DNA of 64,000 nucleotides from Macrotrachela quadricornifera (lineage: Eukaryota; Rotifera; Eurotatoria; Philodinida; Philodinidae): the NCBI GenBank assembly GCA_022393335.1, contig JAJEKB010020179.1, positions 262,492-326,491 of the forward strand, written 5' to 3'. Below, piece after piece: positions 12,784-25,641 of the stretch (its first letter is position 1; each line of letters opens with the position of its first letter). Position numbers and translations under genes: made by a program. Under the pieces are notes generated by a model. The model was not told the origin of the DNA. It saw nothing but the letters and a program-made list of their open reading frames with translations, and ran no database searches.

Positions 12784-13779
12784 CATAGATGTCATAATAC
12801 TATTACACTCGGTAACGACAATCAAACTTCAAATTATTTTGAGGAGTAATCGAGTGAATTCTTTCAAAAGGTACCTGTATCGTTAACTCAAAAAATAAAA
12901 GGGTACTTTATAGAAGTTGATGAATTTGAATGGATTTGGTGTAATGGTACCATTACTTTGTAAACGGAAAGGCGTTCGGAACATTAATTTAGGTTTTCAC
13001 ATTTTTCATCATCTACTGTATTTTCAATTTGAAAATTCATCGTATATTGTGACTATGTTTACAACAGTAGACATCTTCCTATATAAGGATGCCACAATAC
13101 ACGAATAACCTCGAAAATAATGACGGTAGGCGTTTCTTTCGGTGAAGATATCATATAACAGCAACATCTTAGGGGCAACAACAGAAAGATGAGGTCGAGG
13201 GCTGAAGGGTTTATAATTCGGAAGGCAAAAATGAGGGTGAAGATGGAAGGCGTTATAGAGGGCAACCACAAAATGAGGACTAAAGTGAGAGCATAATTTC
13301 TTTTTCGGTTTTTGCTACAATTGTATGAGAATCATATCGTACTTACAGATTAATTATAGCAGAGCTTTAGCTTGTCTTTTTCTTTGATAGACTTACAGAG
13401 CACCTTTGCATGAATTATTATTTCCAATTTTTCTCAAAATTTCTCTTTTCTTCTTTTATTCATTTCAGTAGAATTCTTTTGTACATATGAGAAACCCTAG
13501 GTGGAAAAATGAAAAAGATCCAAACTTTTACCTTCTATTTATCTACATAAAGAGATGTGTGTGAATGCTTTCATTTATATTCCAACTCATATTGGGCATG
13601 TTTTTTAAAAGTGTTTCACTATCATAATATCTACTCAAATTTATCAGCTTTTATAAAGTACCCTTTTATTTTTTGAATAATCATACAATTACTTTTCAAA
13701 AGGATTCACTTGATTACTCTTGAGGATAGTCTGACGTTTGACTGTTGTTAACGGGTGTACTGGTATTATGACATCTATG
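12784..13779. mobile_element. Foldback/MITE-like element with long inverted arms
   Basis: The left arm runs from catagatgtcataatac at 12784 to about 12929. The right arm runs from about 13635 to 13779 and is its reverse complement, with scattered mismatches. An exact 24-base match links 12889-12912 with 13652-13675. The interior of about 700 bases has no transposase. No clear target duplication was found next to the arms, so the true ends may differ by a few bases. Confidence 0.75.
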
Positions 13780-14386
13780 ATCACTTGGGAGATGGAAGGA
13801 TTCAAGTGGATGTATATGTAAAGAAATACATTCGAAGCAAGCTGTAGAAGTTTTTTGCAAACAACTGTAATTAGCAGTGTATAATATTTAACATTCAAAA
13901 TTCTATCCGCATTACTAACTAAGAACAATAATACAAAAATCTTTTAAACTCTTTTTTTAAATAAAATAAGCATCGTGATCCAGATTTACACTTCAATACC
14001 ATACATCGATCCAATGATACCACTGTCTTCAGTCAACTGACACTAGATTGTGCCATTATCATTCTGCTCACTCCTTTGTTTATTTATTATCCCAATTAAC
14101 TACTTCCCTGTTTATGTGTTTATTTTTCTGTTAGTTTTTTTCTTTGCTAAAAAGGTTTATTTCAGAGACCTGATGAATATTCTTATTTTTAAATGAACAA
14201 TACAAAATGTGTCGGCGAAGCAAAATTCTACATTTATTATTTATTAAAGCACATACTGAAAAGCAAAAGTTGAGATTAGCATATTAATTTATGTTTTAGA
14301 TGTATAAGTTGATCTGCTTTGTCATTGATTCACACTCATCCTCAAAATTCAGATCATCAGTACTCAATGATTGCAGTATACAGCTA

Positions 14387-17300
14387 TTAAAGTTTATTCT
14401 TGATCTCATTGATAAGCAGTTCGATCTCATTCTTGTTGAGTCCATAGTTCGATAGTCGCTGACGACCTTTTTCTACTACCAAAAACCAAAGACTCTTATG
14501 TTTGTCATATTTTGATTCAAGTAGAGTGATGACGAGTGCAGTTGTAATGACATTTTTATCTTGGCTAATTGTCGAGATGAAATAGCTGGATGATTTGCCT
14601 CCTGTCAATTGTTGTACTTGATCATCGGCCAAAATCCATGCACCATCGAATGATTGTTGCCGGATCAATTTGCGAATAAAGTTTGTGGCATCAGATTTTC
14701 GGAAGTCGGATATGATTGATCTAGAATTGAACGTCAAAATCATTTTTCTCAAAAATATTTAATGTATCTTAGGAGATGTAGGTAGATTAGTGACGAGATA
14801 GTATAATCATATGTATCTTCTCTTATAAAACTTTATGACGTGTGCGAAACCTGTTTTTAGAACGAGTATCCCGATTTTAATTGACTAAGAGCAAATCTCT
14901 ATCGAATGTCCTACAGCCTAAATGACCCTTTTGATACGAATAAACATCGTAATAACAACAAGATGAGTACTTACAATTGATTGTGATTCGCTGTCAAATC
15001 AAAACGTGTCGTGCTTGAAGTAGTAGTTAGATGAGCAGTAGACTGTTGCTCCAAAGAGATCTTGCGTGATACGTCTGTAGAAGTTTCATATACTTCACGG
15101 TCCAATCCAGAATCATAACCTGTCGAAAAAGAAAATAGCAATATTGCATTAAAACAACGGTATGTTTTTCAAAACATCTATCTATCACACGTAAATGATC
15201 TTTCAGAGGAGAAAAAAAGTTAGAAATTTAAATCAGTAACCTTTACTGAAGCGGAGCCATAATGCCTGTTATACTGTTTAAACGATGTTTTTTACTAATT
15301 CGTTTTTACCTGAGTATTCGATATGATTATTTGAATCTTGCATTGTGGCAGGCTGCTGTGGTGATTGTGTAGAAGGCCTATATGATTCATCATAACTTCC
15401 ACTTCCAACTGATGTTGGTGGTGAAGGACTGTGTGATTCACCGAAATTTCCAGTTCCAAGTGATGCTGATGATGGAGGCTTGTGTAATCCGCCATAACTT
15501 CCATTTCCAAGTAATGCTTGTGTAAGAGGTCTGTATGATTCATTATAATTTCCAGTGCCAAGTAATGCTGGTGGCGGAGGTATGTATGATTTGCTATAAT
15601 TTCCACTTCCAAGCGATGCTGGTGGTGGAGGTATGTATGGTTTGCCATAACTTCCATATCCAAGTATTGCTTGTGTAACAGGCCTGTATGATCCGTCCAA
15701 ATTTCTACTTTCAACTAGTGCTGGTGGCGGAGGCTTGGATGATCCGCTGTAACTTCCATATCCAAGTATTGCCTGTGTAACAGGTCTGTACGATCCGTCA
15801 AAATTTCTACTTTCAACTAGTGCTGGTGGCGGAGGCTTGGATGATCCGCTGTAACTTCCATATCCAAGTATTGCCTGTGTAACAGGCCTGTATGATCCGT
15901 CCAAATTTCCACTTCCAAGTGATGCTGGTGGTGGAGGCATGTATGGTTTGCCATAGTTTCCACCTCCTGATGATGGAGGTCTGTATGAGTCGCGAATTTC
16001 TAATATTTCATATGGCGGTGGTATAGGAGGTCTAGTTGTTGTTACATAATTTACTATTGCCACTGGCTGCGCATATGTACTTGGCAATAGTGCAGACTGT
16101 TGATATCCAGAAGAAGATGAATGCTCAGGTAGAAGATATTCATAATCTCTGGATACTTGGATAGGTACATATCGATCTTGTGAAGTGCTACTTGGTCCTG
16201 AACGTTTTGTTTCAACACCAACGAATGCTGTATATGGTGACAAGATTTGATGAGTCAACGAAAGTGCAATAACTTGTTCTTTAATTGTTTTGCCAGTACT
16301 AGAGAAATAAAACAGAAATATAGATTCACGAATGAATTGTGAAAGTTGAAGAATAAACACAAATTTTAATCACTAAAGAAGAATGCAACTTACTAAATCT
16401 GTTCCTCGTTTCCCTTGTGAATTAATTCTTGTATTAAAGCTTTAGCTGCAAGACGACGAATCGTATCTCCCTTGCGCATACCATAACGATTGAATGAACT
16501 ACTGCCAATTCGACGAGTTTCAACCGAAAAATCTATCAAAGCAGATTGTCCATAAAATGTAAAATTATCGAACAGAGTATAGACAAGTACACGATCATCC
16601 GGATATATTGGAGGAATAGTTTTTGGTGCTTGGGAACCTTTGGGCCACAAGCCAAACCATTGCAATCGACCATTAACAAGCGACGGTTGAGTGGCTCGAC
16701 GAAGCTGAACACCAACGTATGTATCAACTGTGGAATTCGGAGAAATAAAAATAAAATGACCATTCGTGGCACGAGCAAGACCTTTCACTAGAGACCGCGA
16801 AGATGTAGGCCCAAGACCAAACGAAAAAATGCGTGTAGTCGATGACATTAAATAACACAAATCAATCACCTACAAAAATAGGAGACTTTTCGACATTTAT
16901 CCGATAAACTGTCAGTTATTCTCTAATATATTCGTACGACACAAGTGTGTCAACAATTTCCTTTAGTTTTGTTTACCTCATTTGTATTTTGGATCTCACC
17001 ATCGGTCAAGATGAATACTTGTCGTGATCGGCCACTAGTCGGCGGATGATCTTTCAAATATTGTAGAGGCCTCAATAATTCTGTACCTCCCATATCGGCT
17101 TTCATCGTCAGTGCAAGATCTTCAGCTTGCTTGGCTGTTTGTTCGTTGTATATTGTGGTCATAAGCGTAGTATCATTGAAAAGAATTTCATAATCTGTTC
17201 CAAAACGGATTATATTGAAATGTGCACCCATAGGAAGACTGCGTACGAATAGAAACATTGCATCTCGAGCAAGATTAATTCGATTTTCATCATCCATAGA

Positions 17301-20300
17301 AAAGGAACAGTCGACTAAAATAAAAATCATTTACGATTCATCTATCTATTATTTTCAATCAGAGAAAAAGACATACTGATGAAGATAAATTCGTTTGTTG
17401 CAACAATTGGATTTTGTGCATCAAATATTGAGATGAAATCTGCATTACCAGGATTCAATACAGTAAGAACCGCAAGTTTTGATGTATTATTGTAGTGTTC
17501 GGCTGCGATAAGTACCGAAGATCTATTTTGTGGTAAATCAATATCCAAGATAAAATCACGATCGAGTGCAAAACCTTCTGAAGAGACATCGATTGTTTGA
17601 CGTGATTCGCTGACATTGACCGGATGAGACATATTACACAATCCATTAATTTGAGCTAGGAGTAAATTTGTGAAGAAAAGAAACTATGCGTATAAATGAA
17701 TAAATACTTAGGGCATACCAAAAGTAGTGAGCCTGATACTTTATTCTCGTATAGAAGGCTTGGAGAAATTTTCTTTTTTTACTAATAGATAGAGCGTGTT
17801 TCACTCTATTTTTCTATACTATTTGATCAATATGAAACTGTTATCATAATAATAAAATTTCGATAAAATCTGTGTTTGTCGCATATACGCTGGTAGCATG
17901 AGCATGAGTGCTTGTGAGTATTTTTGGAATAACTTTTGATGATAACAAGATAGAGAACTGCGGTTTTCGCCGTTGGAAAGAGGAGATGAAGACGCATCAA
18001 GCTATGTATTACTGATTTTTCTAACCTGCTTTTTGTAAGGTTTTAGCTCACCTTTTAAAGAGCAAATCTATTGCATGAGTTGTTTATAGTAAATTGTCAA
18101 TAATCGTGTTCACATTTAAACCGTTAATCGAAGATCTACAAACTGCGTAAGACTCAGCTCTTTAAATTTAATTATTTATGGATAATACCTATTCTAGACG
18201 AATCTCTACTAGGATATTCTATCAAATTTTTTGCTTTTTCTTTTTTTCATGAAACAAGCGTTTGTCCGACGGTTAGAAAATAGAATAAAAAAACCGTCAG
18301 AAATCATGTTAGAAAAATCGATAATATATGGTTCGATGCGACTTCATCTCCTCTTTCCAACGGCGAAAACCGTAGTTCTCTATATTGTTTCTATGAAAAG
18401 TTATTCCAAAAATACACACGAGGTTTCATGCTACCAGCACATATGCGACAGAAACCGATCTTATCGAAATTTTATTATTATGATAACAGTTTCATATTGA
18501 TCAAATAGCATAGAAAAATAGAGTGAAACACGCTCTATCTATTGGTAAAAAAAGAAAATTTCTCCAAGCCTTCGATACAAGAATAAAGTATCAGGCTCAC
18601 TACTTTTGGTATACCCTAAGTACGATTTTACCCTGGTGTTATACTGAGTTTCAAACATTTTCTCGAGAGTAGTACTAACAGATAACATTTTATTTGAAAG
18701 ACTTTTACTTACCTTGTTCACCTCGATCAATATGTGCTCGAAATGACATTGAATACAAAGAATTTTGAGTATATTTAGCTTGATTTTCATCCAATGATTG
18801 TACAGAATTTGGCGTTGGATCATATCGAGGTGCAATAGTAGTTGGAACAACGAATCGAACGGAACATCCATTAATTAAATCTAATTCGGTCACGTAACGA
18901 ATCTTAACTATGCATTCTTTACCTGGAGGTAGAGCTCCCACGTTTATCTAGATATTCAATGAGCTTATGAATTCGATATGAAACATCAAAAAATTCAAAA
19001 TACAAGGTCATCATTCCATAGCATCTGATTTTTCAATAACTTACTTTGAAAGTATCAAATGTTCGTTGATTTTGCCGAAGTAATACTGCCGTTTGACCCT
19101 GTTGAATTGCATGTTCATATGTAGCCTCAGCTGTTCTTTTTTCTTTTACCACCGCTGTAATCAATCGATCGTCAATCTGAGCCGTAAATTCATAAATTGC
19201 TGCATTTTCCTACAAAAAAAGTATATTTTAACTCAATTCGAATAATTCATATATTGGATGTCCCAACCAGTCCCGTACACTGAGAGTTTTTGTGTATCTT
19301 TGTTATTGAATTTGGGTTTATCAACTAAGTTCGTATTAAATAATAGGTGGTTATACCAAATTTTTTTCTATATGAACAAGCTTCAGAAGTACATTTCAAA
19401 GCTAAAGCTATTGGCCAAAATACAGAAATTTAGCGTGTTTTCTATTTTCAGGGAAAGGCATATACAATGTCTGCTTATATTGCTTGAATTTTCATTCAAC
19501 AGCATTTAACTTGCTTTTCTAAAGATATCTCACAAAAAAATTCTGTCAAAACACTGTTCAAGAACTAATAAGTTTGAAGATTTAAATCACTCCATAACTT
19601 AAAATAATTAAAAAAGCAATGCTGCGTAGTACTTTTTTCGAAAATAGAAAATAGGTTAAAGATATACACAAAAATTTAAGTGGAAGGGTCTTTTGCATCA
19701 CCCGATATTTTCCATGCATCTGAACGATTAACTATCCTTGTTTACTTTAAAAATAAATGACTTGTCAGCATTCAATTCAATATCATCTGCAGCCGATTTT
19801 ATTCTCTTGTCTGATTAAAGATACACTATCAATGATAAAGACTTGTTCAAATTTTATACTATGATAAGCAGGGAAATTCTGTCAGATAGATGGAGGAAAT
19901 TGTCGTGAAACACAAACACTTTTATAATTCAAATCAATTTAAACCATACCTCAATAGGAAATACATAGATTGCTTCGATTGAATATCTCTCTTGATTATA
20001 ATATATTTGAGTTAGAGTGACATCAGCTGTAAATGAATGAATATGTGCTTCTACAGATACATGATGAAGTGGTACTATCATTGAATTATCCACTCGTTGA
20101 AGTCCAAGATACGTTTCAGAAAATTTTTCATCACGTGTAGAACGACAGATTTGTGCATCCGCTTTTCGAAGACGTACAAACTTATCCGTATGTCTAGAAA
20201 AGAAAAACAAATATCCTTAATAGGCTCATTAATTGGTATCTAAGAGATAATAATTTAATTGAACAGAGAACGTTACCGACTTCTAACAGCAGAAGCTCTC

Positions 20301-20801
20301 CATTTTTAATCGACTAGTTACTTCAAAATAGGTGTTCTAACCTGATGTTTTTCGAATCGTCTTTGCATAGAAGCACTGCTTCAGTATCAAACTTGCATAA
20401 AAAGAAATACTTTTGATACTTTCAATCATCATTATCGGCTTCTTTCTCGCACCAGTGATCATTTTCAGTTGTGATCACTCTTCTGCAAAATCCAATCAAC
20501 GACTAACTACCCATGATTTGTTAATAGTTTGCTCTCAGAAATACAAGAAAAACATCTGCACACTCAAGAACACTTACTGTTGAATGATTGTTCCATTGAC
20601 ACAAAATTTTCGGAACCGATCATAAGTCATTCTCTTCTTGCCACAACGACAGAAATATTTTCCATTTTTTCCTTGTCGACATTGATCATATGCTTCATCT
20701 TTCAATATAGCTGCTGGTTTGATATCTTTGTCAATCTGTGTTGAACATTGTTTAACGCTTATATAATGCACGATAACTGCGACAAACAGAATAGTTTTCA
20801 T
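14387..20801 (-). CDS. Secreted VIT and VWA domain protein (VWA5/ITIH-like)
   Basis: Ten exons join in phase on the minus strand: 20801-20578, 20193-19950, 19209-19045, 18947-18713, 17655-17377, 17314-16977, 16869-16394, 16298-15310, 15119-14975 and 14720-14387. The start at 20801 gives a clear signal peptide (MKTILFVAVIVHYI); an upstream in-frame ATG at 20858 is less likely. After a Cys-rich start come a VIT domain (VFPIEENAAIYEF, ending near LPPGKECIVKIRYVTELD) and a VWA domain whose metal site DCSFS is intact across the exon 5/6 junction. Exon 8 adds a Pro/Gly/Tyr-rich repeat tail. The last two exons form a helical C-terminal domain like that of VWA5A and PARP4. Family members act in adhesion or matrix binding; the substrate here is unknown. 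No broken frame was found. A polyadenylation signal lies at 14238-14233. Confidence 0.85.
15400..15960 (-). repeat. Coding tandem repeat, Pro/Gly/Tyr-rich
   Basis: Within exon 8 of the VIT/VWA gene, a unit of about 20 codons recurs around ten times, alternating SYRPVTQAILGYGSY with KPPPPALVESRN or MPPPPASLGSGN variants. Two units are nearly identical at the DNA level, which suggests recent slippage or unequal exchange. The product is probably an extended, flexible extracellular tail. Confidence 0.8.
17707..18620. mobile_element. TA-flanked MITE with roughly 290-base inverted arms
   Basis: The ends read cttagggcatacc and ggtataccctaag, each flanked by TA (17705-17706 and 18621-18622). This fits Tc1/mariner-type insertion. 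The arms, about 17707-18000 and 18331-18620, are close reverse complements, and the centre has no transposase. The element lies wholly inside the fourth intron (18712-17656) of the VIT/VWA gene and leaves its splice sites intact. Confidence 0.8.
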
Positions 20802-20858
20802 TGTTGATGAATCGGTTGTTTTCTTCTTTTTGGTCGTCTTATTTATGAGAGAAAACAT

Positions 20859-21600
20859 CGATGATATTAGTTATTTATATGATTATGACACTCTATTTTT
20901 CATCGATTTATCATTACTTATTGAGTGGCACCTGTTAACGGATACAAATGTAGATTTTATGCTCTGTAATTATTTCTTTTTCTCGATAAGATAATATTGT
21001 CTGTTAACATGTGTGCTTTCTGTTTCATTGCAGATGTTTACATCTGACTTGATTATAATAATGGAAAAGAATTACTAAGAGCTGCAACTGTCAGAGATCA
21101 AAAAAGAATCCAAAAATATGTATCAATCAAGGCACATATTCCAGATGTTGTTGGTGTGGAAATGTTCGATTAGATAGAAAGAATACTTAAGCCATGTTGA
21201 TGAAGATAAAACGATGATAAATTAACTTCAGTGCAAGTCAATATTGACGTTTACAATCAAACGAGGCCGAAGTCTTCGAGATAAGAATGATATGATAGTT
21301 ATATAGTCTGAAATAATAAATTATGAGTAGAGACGTTGGATAAATGAAAGATACAATAAAGAAATAAGGGACTAATGATATTTTAGAGACAGTACAAAAT
21401 CAGAAACACTAACCTCGAATTAAGAAAATTGATGAAACGCACTGAAAAATACGTTGTTACGAATAGCTGTCTAGTTTAACTTATAATATAAATGGAGCAC
21501 AAAAATAAAAGTTATTTTCTTCGGTTGTCATTTAACACATTCGCCATGATGAGACTCACCGGTGGATTCCATCGTGGCGAATGTGTCAAGTTTAAAAATT
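20859..21600. other. Intergenic, holds one short hairpin
   Basis: Likely contains the 5' region of the VIT/VWA gene. Apart from the hairpin at 21535-21586, nothing could be supported. Confidence 0.45.
21535..21586. repeat. Short perfect hairpin
   Basis: acacattcgcca at 21535-21546 is the exact reverse complement of tggcgaatgtgt at 21575-21586. The pairing extends by about five more bases with one mismatch. It could be a tiny MITE or a transcript hairpin. Confidence 0.6.
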
Positions 21601-21635
21601 TGAAAGTACGAAAAATATATAGTGTAAATAAATAT

Positions 21636-22421
21636 ATGACATCTCAGTCTGGTGATCCGGGTGGATAGGAAATTCCCAAATGATCTATTCAAAAAACTAA
21701 AGAACATATGTCTGTTTTAGGGATTGAAACCACCATTGTCTCAATCATTGCACCTGGTATAAAGATTTGTAAAAATAATAAAGAAAAGGAAAGAATTCTT
21801 GCCAAAAAATTAAATGAATATTCGGCTAACTTGGTTAAGAATAATCCCAAAAAAATTGGATATTTTGCTTCACTATCTCCTCTAAGTAATATGGAAGGTA
21901 CTCTCGATGAAATTGATTACGTTTATTCAATACTCAAACTGAGTGGGCCTACTTTATTTACTAGTTATAGACATGATCAATATCTTGGTCATCCATCATT
22001 TCAATCCATTTTGGTTAAATTAAATGAATTAAGAACTGTTATATTTATTCATCCGAATAAAGGACCTACATCTATTGTCAACCGTTATCTTCCACAGCTT
22101 CTGATTAAAATTCTTCTTTCTTATGCTGATGGTACATTTCCTTTTCTTGGTCGTCGTATAGCTGACGCAGAAGCCATAAATTCTCTTCACTATCTACGTG
22201 GACCTCGTCAAATTTTAGCTGATTTTCATTCGTTTTATTATAATACAGCTTTATCATCAAGCGTTCTACAACCCAAAGCACTTCTTAAATCCACCAATCT
22301 ATCAAAGATTCTATTTGAAAGTGACATTCCTTATGCTTCCCTTCCTATAACACTATATGTCATTGAAAATTTCGACATATTCTTTCGCAAGAACAAAGTG
22401 AATCGCCGTAAAAACTTATAG
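21636..22421 (+). pseudogene. Decayed ACMSD-like amidohydrolase
   Basis: The open part, 21708-22421, carries motifs of the amidohydrolase-2 / aminocarboxymuconate-semialdehyde decarboxylase group: IGYFASLSPL, TSYRHDQYLGHPSF, VIFIHPN, LSYADGTFPFLGRRIAD and ILFESDIPYA. Upstream in the same frame, 21636-21707 reads like the preceding family segment (SGDPGG, then EIPK, then SIQKTKEHM), but the two expected Trp codons are TAG and TGA. About 25-30 residues are missing between LPQLLI and KILLSYADG. The N-terminal metal-binding HxH is not found. The enzyme family is metal-dependent and cytosolic. This copy should be inactive. Such genes in bdelloids are often of bacterial or fungal origin, but that is inference here. 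Confidence 0.75.
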
Positions 22422-24208
22422 GAAGCTATCAGTCGTGAAAATGGCAGATATTGTTTCCTGACAAGATCAAAGATTAACTCAATGATTTTGAAAGACATTT
22501 AATAAGTTTAATTAAAGATAGAATAAATTTATTCAATATTCAAGAAAGATAGATCAACGACAAATAGATAAAATCAACCAAAAAAATAATTTATAATCAG
22601 TTTAAGAACTAGAGCTCCAAATAGATCGAGTTGTCAGTTCATGATCCGGTAAACTAATTTGAAAAGCCGGTCATCATCGGAGGTTCCTCAAGTACTCATC
22701 AGTCATCAGTAGTACGATGCACCGTCACATCCCTAAACTAATATCATAGTAATAAAATTGTGATAAAATGCGATTTATTATTATATGTGACGATTTTATG
22801 GAAGCCACTGGCGTATCCAGATGATGGTCAATTGTCGACCATTCTTTTTGGAGATGATAGCAATTGCCTACTACCAGAAAATCTCACTATTCATGCACAT
22901 TCAAAGATTCAAGCTGTGCAATTTGAATGCGCTTTTTCTTGATGAGATTTAATCATTTAATCACATCAAATGAGTCAGAAAAGCCAATAGACTCAATGAT
23001 AACGATTCAATGGTACATTTTAGTTAAAATATTCGTTACTACATCTAAATTCACTAATGAAAAACTTGGATGAATTATATTTAACGACCTGTCTAAACAT
23101 ATGAAACAATATCGAACGAAGGCGGCTAAAGCAATCTAAGAATTAACAGAAAAATTCAATAAAAATCAATTGAATGCGTTAATAAAAATGCTTTGAAAAT
23201 ACAAGTCAAACAGTGCGAGTAGTGGCAATGACATGATAATTTATTATTTAGAGGATGTATAGATAACTGAACATCAGAGCCTTACGGAAGAAAACATTCA
23301 GGCTTGAAAGGAGCAATGCTTGTCATTATTCGATAAAAAATAACAAACTAACGCTCATTATTGTGCGATAATGACACATTAGCCTTGTCCATTATCTAAC
23401 TGAAGAAAATAAAGAAACATTTGCTATTGCCCGATGAAAGAAGACAATAATAGTCGTCATTACTAGCACTTATTAAAAAAAATAATGATGATCATGACAA
23501 TCGTCAAATAAACGAAGGTAATAATTAACTACAAACAAATGAGAGAAAACAGCAAATATCTTGCGCTGTTGATTTATATAGAATAACGAAAGACAGTGGA
23601 ATTACTGATAAAAACACATCTATATTTAATTTGTTATATAATAAAATAGTTATTTCTATTAGCTTTTCATCATATGCAAGTCATATAGACGTTTGTCGAA
23701 ATATCAAAAGGACAGAAAAAAAATAGTCAATAGAAAGATGGCAATAATGGAAAGGAACCAAGAATGTATCGTAATAAGTTTTCGAAACTTATTGTCCAAT
23801 GGATTTATCAATTGCCCATGGATGCCTACCTTTCGAAATAGTTTGGCTGGAGAATTGCCTCCCACTCAAAAATTCCAAGATACGCCACTGAAAAACATTT
23901 CCTGTGCTTTATTGAATATAATAAAAACATAATTATTTAATGTTTCATTCTAGAAACAAATTGGAAAAAGATTAATAGTCTCTTAATTTTAACATTGATG
24001 ATATGACTTTTCTTGTTATTTACTTTTCTTCATTAGTCTAAAGTTTCATTATTCTCTTATCTTCCAACAATTTACAAAATGACAAATTAGATTCTTATCA
24101 GTTAATATTACACAACAAACTGTTTTTACTGTGTCTATTAAGTAATGTAACACATGACACTATAAAATTCAAGGATAATAATATTTATTCTTTATAATAT
24201 GAGTGAAA
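22422..24208. other. Intergenic, no recognisable gene
   Basis: A 79-codon open frame at 23693-23932 and a 60-codon frame at 22760-22942 show no known motif, signal peptide or splice structure, so neither is called. Confidence 0.4.
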
Positions 24209-24225
24209 ATTACGGTATTATGAAA

Positions 24226-25641
24226 TTTGAATTATTATCGAATGAAATATTAATTCAATGTATTCGATATTTATCATTCGTTTGATAAAATAAATTATCG
24301 TTTTAGTAAATTTATCAATATTTGATAAATTTTGTACAAAAGTATTATTAAGTCCTCGAATGAAAAATCAAGTTTTTGCATTACAATTATCAAATCGAAA
24401 TATTTTTATCATTTTTTTCACTTAACGAATTTTCTAATTTTCGATCATTAACTATAATTGACATTAAAAAGGATGACACTAAGGAATTGAGATTAATAAT
24501 TTCACGATGTTACTTAACTGACTTGTATCAATTATTAGAACGAATACCTAAATTAAAATATTTAAATATAGAAATACTTCTGTATTTCAATTCAGAACAC
24601 ACGGAAATATATTCTAAGGATCAACGTGTTCTTCATCTAAAACGACTATTTATCGATTAATTTCGATATATATTTGATCATTTCTATGGCAATGACTTTG
24701 TCAGCCAATTTACAATTATTAAAAGATTTTTAAAACAAATGCCAAATTTAAACACTTTAATAATATCTAATACATCGTGTGATGATGCTATGATTGATGC
24801 TTATCGATGGGAACACTTGATAACATCATCATTACCTGATTTAGTTGTTTTTAAGTTCAAATTTTACTATTCTCATAATAAAGATGAATACTATACAATG
24901 GTTGATAAGTTTAAAGAATTTCAGAGTGATTTTTGGCAAGAACAACATCATTGGTATACTGAATATATAGTGGATGAATATGAAGTACGACCAGATAATA
25001 CTACATATTCAAATAATTCAATAAACATTGTTAATATATTTGATAATGTAACAGATTTAACATTAATTGATTATCCATCAACAAAAGAATGTCAATATTA
25101 CTTTTCAAAAGTTACATCATTAATATTATCTCTGGATCTAACAAGAGAATACTTTGAATATAGAAAAAGCATTGTTAATCTAAAACACTTAGGTTTTGAT
25201 TCATCTTATGAAATTGAAAATTCATTAATATTATTAGAATTATTGAAAGAAACACCACAATTATTATCTTTATCTACTATATCAAATAAATTAGTATCAT
25301 TTCTTGATGATAGTGAATTATGCAAATATTTAAATAAAATGATTAAACAGTTAAATTTACACGGTGATTCAAACGAAATATTCTCGAATTCTTCTAAAAC
25401 AAAACAATCTTTTGAAATATTTATTAATATTGAACATTTACAATACGAATCCTGGTGGAACGACGATGTGTTATTTTTAATAAGGAATTTACCAAAATTA
25501 TCCACTGTAAAAGCCACAATATTGGATTATAGTAATGGTAAAAATAAAGCACAAGAATTAAATATAATCTTTGATGAAGCTCCTCTAAGTAATTGGATAT
25601 ATTATGGGCAGGACTATGAGAAGATGGAAATATTTATTTAA
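24226..25641 (+). pseudogene. F-box/LRR-like protein, decayed copy
   Basis: An F-box-like start (MKFELLSNEILIQCIRYL) near 24226 is cut by stops and frame changes. The body then reads in one frame from 24376 to 25641, except for a TAA at 24658-24660. It has irregular leucine-rich repeats, and the segment YRWEHLI...PDLVVFKFKFYY...FWQEQHHWYTEY matches the intact gene at 41247-43040. F-box proteins of this kind are substrate adaptors of SCF ubiquitin ligases. The several lesions make this a probable pseudogene. Confidence 0.7.

Noticed and set aside
13024..13271. Two overlapping minus-strand frames
   Set aside because: They lie inside the foldback element and resemble no transposase.
23693..23932. 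79-codon frame ending in LNIIKT
   Set aside because: No recognisable domain or supporting splice structure. It could be real, but nothing in the sequence shows it.
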